From an uncultured Ruminococcus sp. (GTDB taxonomy: Bacteria > Bacillota > Clostridia > Lachnospirales > Lachnospiraceae), in the NCBI GenBank assembly GCA_900544395.1, contig UQVC01000030.1:1-29791 (forward strand): DNA of 29,791 nucleotides. The letters run 5' to 3'. The translations under genes were made by a program, and so were the position numbers. This document shows positions 25,204 to 29,791 of the stretch, piece by piece (position 1 is the first letter of the stretch; each line of letters starts with the position of its first letter). The notes beneath the pieces were generated by a model. It did not search any database, had not been told where the DNA came from, and worked only from the letters and a program-made list of their open reading frames with translations.

Positions 25204-27855
25204 CTACCAGCGGTTCTTTAGTTTATTCTGCAGGCGGTAAATGGTATTGAGCGCATCGATCGGGGTCAGATTTCCAACGTCAATGCTCTTTAATTCTTCC
25301 AGAACATCGTCATCCTTTACGGTATCAAACAATGACATCTGTGCCATGTCCACCTCATCATATTTCTTTGTTTTTGATTTTTTCTTCTGTTCTTTTTCCC
25401 GGGATGCGATCTCACTGACTCTGGTCGTAATATCCTCATCACTTAATTCCTCCACGATCTCTTTGGCACGGCTGATAACCACATCTGGAACCCCTGCCAG
25501 TTTTGCAACCTGGATCCCATAGCTTTTATCTGCCCCTCCTTTGACGATCTTGCGGAGAAATACGATATCGTCTCCCTTTTCTTTGACTGCAATGCAATAG
25601 TTATTGACATTGTGGATCTTTCCTTCCAGCTCTGTCAGTTCATGGTAGTGTGTCGCAAAAAGTGTCTTCGCACCAAGCAGTTTGTTGTCGCTGATATACT
25701 CCACAACTGCCCAGGCAATGGACAATCCGTCAAAGGTACTGGTTCCTCTTCCGATCTCATCCAGGATCAGAAGGCTCTTAGATGTGGCATTTCTGAGAAT
25801 ATTAGCCACCTCTGTCATTTCCACCATAAACGTACTCTGTCCGGATGCCAGATCATCGGATGCCCCTACACGGGTAAAGATCCGATCCACCAGACCGATA
25901 TTGGCAGAAGAGGCCGGGACAAAGGATCCAAGCTGTGCCATCAAAACGATCAGCGCCGCCTGTCGCATATACGTAGACTTTCCCGCCATATTCGGTCCCG
26001 TGATGATGGAAATCCGCTGTTTTTTATCATCCAGATACGTATCGTTACTGATAAACATATCGTTTGGGATCATCTTTTCCACTACAGGGTGCCGTCCGTC
26101 CTTGATATCGATCACGCCTTGTTCATTGATCTTTGGACGCACGTAGTTATTACGCTCTGCGATCAGCGCCAGAGATGCCAGCACATCCACCTGTGCGATG
26201 GCTTTTGCCGTCATCTGGATCCGTTCCACCTGGGCAGCAATCTGATTGCGGACATCACAATAAATCTCATATTCCAGCGCATACAGTTTGTCTTCTGCAC
26301 CAAGAATGGTATCTTCCAGTTCTTTTAATTCCGGGATAATGTAACGCTCTGCGTTGGCGAGTGTCTGTTTCCTCGTGTAATAGTCCGGAACCATATCCTT
26401 AAATGAATTCGTCACTTCCAGATAATATCCAAACACTTTGTTGTACTTGATCTTCAGATTTTTGATCCCGGTCTTTTCCCGTTCTTCTGATTCCAGCTTT
26501 GCAAGCCAGTCCTTTCCTTCTGATTTTGCACGGCGCAGAGTGTCCACCTCTTCGCTGTAGCCATCCCGGATAATCCCGCCTTCTTTCATGGCAAGAGGCG
26601 GCTCTTCTGCAATTGCCTCTTTGATCAGCGCCGAAATATCCTCCAGCGGATCCAGTTCTTCTTTGATCTCTTCTAAAAGAGGGGCGCGCAGATCCTCCAT
26701 AATACAGCGGATCGGCGGAAGCATCGTCAGAGAACTTCCAAATGCAGTCAGATCCCTCGGGTTCGCAGAACCATATGTAATCTTTGTCACCAGACGCTCC
26801 AAATCGTAAACCGGTGAGAGGTATTCCCGAATCTCTTCCCGGCAGATCGCCTGCTCTTTTAATTCCTCCACAGCATCCAGCCGCCGAAGGATTTCTTTTT
26901 TCTCAATCAGCGGCTGCTCCACGTACTTTCGCAGCATACGCGCACCCATTGCTGTTTTTGTCTTATCCAGCACCCAGAGAAGCGAGCCTCTCTTCTGCTT
27001 TTCTCGCAGCGTTTCACACAGTTCCAGATTTCTCCTTGTGGAACTGTCCAGCATCATATATTTTCCTGTCGTATATGCCGTAATATGGGTCAACTGTGCC
27101 AGAGAGTTCTTCTGTGTTTCATACAAGTACTGCAGAAGCGCTCCGGCACTGATGATCCCGCAGTCATAGTCTTCCAGGCCAAGTCCGGCAAAGGATGCCA
27201 CTTTAAAATGTTCTAATAATTTCTGCCTGCACACTTCGTCATCAAAATACCAGGAATCCAGAGAATAGATCGTAATTCCCAACCTGTCTTTCAGATCGTC
27301 TAAATCCATCCCACTCATGTAATAAGATTCATTGCAGATGATCTCAGACGGCATAAAACGATAAATCTCATCCAGAAGTTTTGCGCTCTCTTCCAGCTCT
27401 GTCACAAAATAGTCCCCGGTGCTGACATCTGCAATGGAAAGCCCATACCGGTCCGCAATATAGACAATACACATAATATAATTATTCTTTGTCTCATCCA
27501 GCGCCTGAGTATCCAGATTGGTTCCCGGAGTCACGATCCGTACCACTTCCCGCTTTACGATCCCTTTGGCCTGTTTGGGATCCTCCACCTGTTCACAGAT
27601 GGCTACTTTGTATCCTTTAGATACCAGCTTGTTCAGATACCCTTCCACGGCATGATAGGGAACCCCGCACATGGGAGCACGCTCTTCCTGTCCGCAGTTC
27701 TTTCCGGTCAGGGTAATCTCCAGTTCCCGGGATGCTGTCAGAGCATCCTCAAAAAACATTTCATAAAAATCGCCTAATCTATAAAATAAGATGCAGTCCT
27801 GATATTGCTTTTTGGTTTCCATATACTGCTGCATCATTGGTGTTAATTCAGCCAC
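25204..27855 (-). CDS. mutS: DNA mismatch recognition ATPase MutS
   Basis: MutS binds mismatches and recruits MutL. The mismatch-reading FYE motif (Phe30, Glu32) is intact in GDFYEMFFEDA. The Walker A motif GPNMAGKST, the DEIGRGTSTFDG Walker B region and ATHYHEL are all present. QMSLF at residues 839-843 fits the sliding-clamp binding motif known in Bacillus MutS. I choose the GTG at 27855 (MAELTPMMQQY) because AAAGGAG is six bases upstream and this is where homologues begin. The longer frame to 27918 would run through the promoter. This gives 883 residues. It heads the mutS-mutL-miaA unit. Confidence 0.96.
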   Translation of the reverse strand: MAELTPMMQQYMETKKQYQDCILFYRLGDFYEMFFEDALTASRELEITLTGKNCGQEERAPMCGVPYHAVEGYLNKLVSKGYKVAICEQVEDPKQAKGIVKREVVRIVTPGTNLDTQALDETKNNYIMCIVYIADRYGLSIADVSTGDYFVTELEESAKLLDEIYRFMPSEIICNESYYMSGMDLDDLKDRLGITIYSLDSWYFDDEVCRQKLLEHFKVASFAGLGLEDYDCGIISAGALLQYLYETQKNSLAQLTHITAYTTGKYMMLDSSTRRNLELCETLREKQKRGSLLWVLDKTKTAMGARMLRKYVEQPLIEKKEILRRLDAVEELKEQAICREEIREYLSPVYDLERLVTKITYGSANPRDLTAFGSSLTMLPPIRCIMEDLRAPLLEEIKEELDPLEDISALIKEAIAEEPPLAMKEGGIIRDGYSEEVDTLRRAKSEGKDWLAKLESEEREKTGIKNLKIKYNKVFGYYLEVTNSFKDMVPDYYTRKQTLANAERYIIPELKELEDTILGAEDKLYALEYEIYCDVRNQIAAQVERIQMTAKAIAQVDVLASLALIAERNNYVRPKINEQGVIDIKDGRHPVVEKMIPNDMFISNDTYLDDKKQRISIITGPNMAGKSTYMRQAALIVLMAQLGSFVPASSANIGLVDRIFTRVGASDDLASGQSTFMVEMTEVANILRNATSKSLLILDEIGRGTSTFDGLSIAWAVVEYISDNKLLGAKTLFATHYHELTELEGKIHNVNNYCIAVKEKGDDIVFLRKIVKGGADKSYGIQVAKLAGVPDVVISRAKEIVEELSDEDITTRVSEIASREKEQKKKSKTKKYDEVDMAQMSLFDTVKDDDVLEELKSIDVGNLTPIDALNTIYRLQNKLKNRW

Positions 27856-27889
27856 ACGTTTTTCTCCTTTGTGTAAATTTTCCTTTGCC

Positions 27890-27918
27890 ATTATAGCATC
27901 TTTGGAAATCCAGTTCAA
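27890..27918 (-). promoter_or_regulatory. Extended -10 promoter of the mutS-mutL-miaA operon
   Basis: TTGAAC (27913-27918), a 17-base spacer and a perfect TATAAT (27890-27895) precede mutS. The spacer ends in TGC, making TGnTATAAT. Transcription would begin near 27883, giving a leader of about 28 bases. I see no terminator for the preceding PF06541 gene, so read-through may also occur. Confidence 0.75.
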
Positions 27919-27954
27919 TGGTGACAGGTTCGATTTTCTCTGCTGTTTTTCTTT

Positions 27955-28371
27955 CTAAAGCACATGAAATTGTGGTTTTTCCTCTCCATACACCCAATAT
28001 AACAGATATCCAGAAAGCAAGATCCCGAACAGACACAGTGCAGAAAAAATGACAGCAAATGGAAGGCAGATCTGTCCGAACAACTGCCATTTCTGTCCTG
28101 TATAGTCCCACACATTCCATCCCAGCCATCGATTGACGATGATCCCGGTAATAAATTCAGCTGCCGTCACAAAAATCGTACACCAGAGTACCTGTTTCCA
28201 CAAGGGTTCTCTCCAGCCGGTCCAAAGCCCCTGTTTGGCACAAAACAACAGACAGATCCCTCCCAGAACAAACATGGTCCAATGAGAGAATCCGCGAAAC
28301 ACCACTTCAAACCCATAATACAAACAGCCTCCCAGCACCCATAAAAATACATTTTCACTCCATTTTTTCAC
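27955..28371 (-). CDS. PF06541-type small membrane protein (putative ABC transporter permease)
   Basis: This 138-residue protein has about four hydrophobic helices. It resembles the family labelled putative ABC-transporter type IV (PF06541, formerly DUF1113), with the characteristic WNVWDYTGQKWQLFGQICLPF. No ATPase is encoded nearby, and the transporter name is only a database label. The start is GTG at 28371 with GGGAGG about nine bases upstream; that ribosome binding site falls inside a potential folded leader (28378-28426). It lies 95 bases after miaB and ends before the mutS promoter. Function unknown. Confidence 0.75.
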   Translation of the reverse strand: MKKWSENVFLWVLGGCLYYGFEVVFRGFSHWTMFVLGGICLLFCAKQGLWTGWREPLWKQVLWCTIFVTAAEFITGIIVNRWLGWNVWDYTGQKWQLFGQICLPFAVIFSALCLFGILLSGYLLYWVYGEEKPQFHVL

Positions 28372-28377
28372 AAAAAG

Positions 28378-28426
28378 CGCCCTCCCTGTCCGCAGGTCTT
28401 GTAGACTCCTACGAATAGTTTGGGCG
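28378..28426 (-). promoter_or_regulatory. Candidate structured mRNA leader enclosing the ribosome binding site
   Basis: In the minus-strand transcript an outer stem CGCCC/GGGCG (28422-28426 with 28378-28382) encloses two short hairpins: GTAG-gagt-CTAC (28401-28412) and CCTG-cgga-CAGG (28385-28396). A run of five U follows one base later. The GGGAGG ribosome binding site of the PF06541 gene is built from the outer stem and second hairpin, so folding would hide it. It could also simply be the miaB terminator. It matches no riboswitch class I recognise. Confidence 0.3.
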
Positions 28427-28466
28427 TTTTAGTTTAAATTATGTCTGGAATTCTCTTCCGGATGGT

Positions 28467-29791
28467 CTACACCATTTCTCCGAGATAATAGAAACCTTTG
28501 CAGGTATCCAGACGGACATCCACCAGTTTGCCGACCAGATGCGCCTCTCCCGGGAAATGCACCAGAAGATTATTGCTCATTCTTCCAGTTACCAGTGTAT
28601 CATCGTGATCGTTTACGGATTCCACCAATACTCGCTGCACACTTCCTGTATGCACACTGCACACTTCAGCAGAAATACTCTGTACTTCTTTTAACAGACG
28701 GTCAAATCGGTCTTTGACCACCTCTTCCGAAATCTGTTCTTCCATCACTGAGGCCGGAGTTCCGGTCCGTTTGGAATAAATAAAGGTAAACGCGCTGTCA
28801 TAACGGACTTTTCGCACCACATCCAGTGTCTCCTGAAAGTCTTCTTCTGTCTCTCCCGGAAATCCTACGATAATATCCGTTGTCAGGGAAATATCCGGCA
28901 CAGCCGCTTTGATCTTTTCTACCAGTTCCAGATAATGCTCTTTGGTATAACGCCGGTTCATCTTTTCCAGGATCCTGCTGCTTCCGGACTGTACCGGAAG
29001 ATGCAGATGCTTGCAGATTTTCTTCGAATGCGCCATCACCCGGATCAGTTCGTCTGAAAGATCCTTCGGATGGGACGTCATAAACCGGATACGTTCCAGT
29101 CCTTCAATCTGTTCGATCTCCTGCAAAAGCTGTGCAAATGTCATCGGCTCTTCCAGCGTTTTTCCATAAGAATTGACATTCTGTCCCAGAAGCATTACTT
29201 CCACTACGCCGTCTGCAACCAGACTCTCGATCTCCCGGATGATATCTTTTGGATTCCGGCTCCGCTCTCGTCCGCGCACATACGGTACAATGCAGTAACT
29301 GCAGAAATTATTGCATCCAAACATGATATTGACTCCGGATTTAAACGAGAACTTCCGCTCACTTGGCAGATCCTCCACGATCTTGTCCGTATCTTTCCAG
29401 ATGTCGATCACCATGCGTCCTGACTCCAACCTTGTTGCAACCAGCTCTGCAAATTTAAAAATATTGTGCGTTCCGAAGATCAGATCTACGAACCGATAAC
29501 TTTTCTTTAACTTCTCGACTACTTCCGGCTCTTGCATCATACATCCGCACAGCCCGATCAGCATATGCGGATTTTTCTTTTTCACACGGTTGAGCTGTCC
29601 CAGATGTCCATAAACTTTCTGATTGGCATTTTCCCGCACCGTACAGGTATTATAGATCACAAAATCTGCCTGATTTTCTTCAACTTCTTCCACATATCCA
29701 ATCTGCTCCAAAATTCCGGTCAGCTTCTCGGAATCCCTGGCATTCATCTGACAGCCGAAGGTTTCGGTATGCGCGTAAAGAGGGCGTCCAA
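28467..29791 (-). CDS. miaB: tRNA-2-methylthio-N6-dimethylallyladenosine synthase MiaB (5' end outside window)
   Basis: MiaB is a radical-SAM methylthiotransferase that converts i6A37 to ms2i6A37 in tRNA. The frame is open to the window edge, beyond the first internal ATG at 29747, and reads FGCQMN there, which is the first cysteine of the N-terminal cluster domain. The other two cysteines of that domain are in CTVREN and LCGCMMQ. The radical-SAM CxxxCxxC is CNNFCSYC. A TRAM RNA-binding domain forms the C-terminus. About 440 residues are visible, so only a few dozen are missing. It acts after MiaA, encoded downstream. Confidence 0.95.
   Translation of the reverse strand, partial: GRPLYAHTETFGCQMNARDSEKLTGILEQIGYVEEVEENQADFVIYNTCTVRENANQKVYGHLGQLNRVKKKNPHMLIGLCGCMMQEPEVVEKLKKSYRFVDLIFGTHNIFKFAELVATRLESGRMVIDIWKDTDKIVEDLPSERKFSFKSGVNIMFGCNNFCSYCIVPYVRGRERSRNPKDIIREIESLVADGVVEVMLLGQNVNSYGKTLEEPMTFAQLLQEIEQIEGLERIRFMTSHPKDLSDELIRVMAHSKKICKHLHLPVQSGSSRILEKMNRRYTKEHYLELVEKIKAAVPDISLTTDIIVGFPGETEEDFQETLDVVRKVRYDSAFTFIYSKRTGTPASVMEEQISEEVVKDRFDRLLKEVQSISAEVCSVHTGSVQRVLVESVNDHDDTLVTGRMSNNLLVHFPGEAHLVGKLVDVRLDTCKGFYYLGEMV

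Noticed and set aside
27856..27918. Longer mutS start at 27918
   Set aside because: The extension covers the TTGAAC/TATAAT promoter and the AAAGGAG ribosome binding site, and homologues begin at MAELTP.
27848..28129. Minus-strand 93-codon frame between mutS and the PF06541 gene
   Set aside because: It overlaps the PF06541 coding region in another frame and runs through the mutS promoter and start; it is not a credible gene.
28378..28426. Assignment of the folded leader to a known riboswitch (purine, preQ1, guanidine, ZTP, fluoride)
   Set aside because: The conserved core bases of these classes, as I know them, are not present.
1..29791. High apparent frequency of GATC
   Set aside because: GATC seems common by eye, but I could not count it, and Asp/Ile codon use and frame effects could explain it. 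A k-mer count against a codon-shuffled control would decide.

Overview
The window reads as a core chromosomal segment of a Gram-positive Clostridia, most likely Lachnospiraceae (Blautia/Dorea/Ruminococcus-like). The grounds are protein style, moderate GC, AGGAGG-type ribosome binding sites, sigma-A-like promoters and gene order. All genes but one lie on the minus strand. I see no tRNA, rRNA, CRISPR array, prophage or insertion sequence, and no frameshifted gene. No gap between genes exceeds about 130 bases.

Reading in the direction of transcription (right to left), the layout is as follows. (1) 29791-27955: the 3' part of miaB (5' end outside the window), then a small membrane protein of the PF06541 type with a potentially structured leader. 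(2) 27918-18091: a strong promoter, then mutS, mutL, miaA, a YnbB-like PLP enzyme and two flavoproteins. (3) 18060-7698: a promoter, then one tightly packed eleven-gene run, radC, mreB-like, mreC, mreD, mrdA (PBP2), minC, minD, minE, rodA, mgsA-like and a D,D-carboxypeptidase, ending at a bidirectional terminator. (4) 7466-7675: the single plus-strand gene, a DUF378 membrane protein. (5) 7414-2302: an extended -10 promoter, then a HlyD-like adaptor, yggS, sepF, ylmH, lspA and rluD, closed by a terminator. (6) 2300-131: a promoter, then pgsA, rnhA and a lipoprotein nuclease. (7) 1-130: a probable outward-facing promoter.

Functionally, block 3 holds the elongasome (MreB/C/D, PBP2, RodA), the Min division-site selector and a peptidoglycan carboxypeptidase. 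Block 5 holds the Z-ring anchor SepF and its usual partners, plus the lipoprotein signal peptidase that would process the nuclease in block 6. Blocks 1 and 2 hold mismatch repair (MutS/MutL, both with candidate sliding-clamp motifs) together with both enzymes of ms2i6A37 tRNA modification (MiaA, MiaB).

I found no obviously new multi-gene system. The most interesting observations are within known families: a methylglyoxal synthase homologue with both key aspartates changed to asparagine, an MreB-like actin with a broken phosphate-2 loop, a PBP2 with an insert of about 250 residues, a trimmed MinE, a missing divIVA slot in the sepF cluster, and a possible folded RNA leader before the PF06541 gene.
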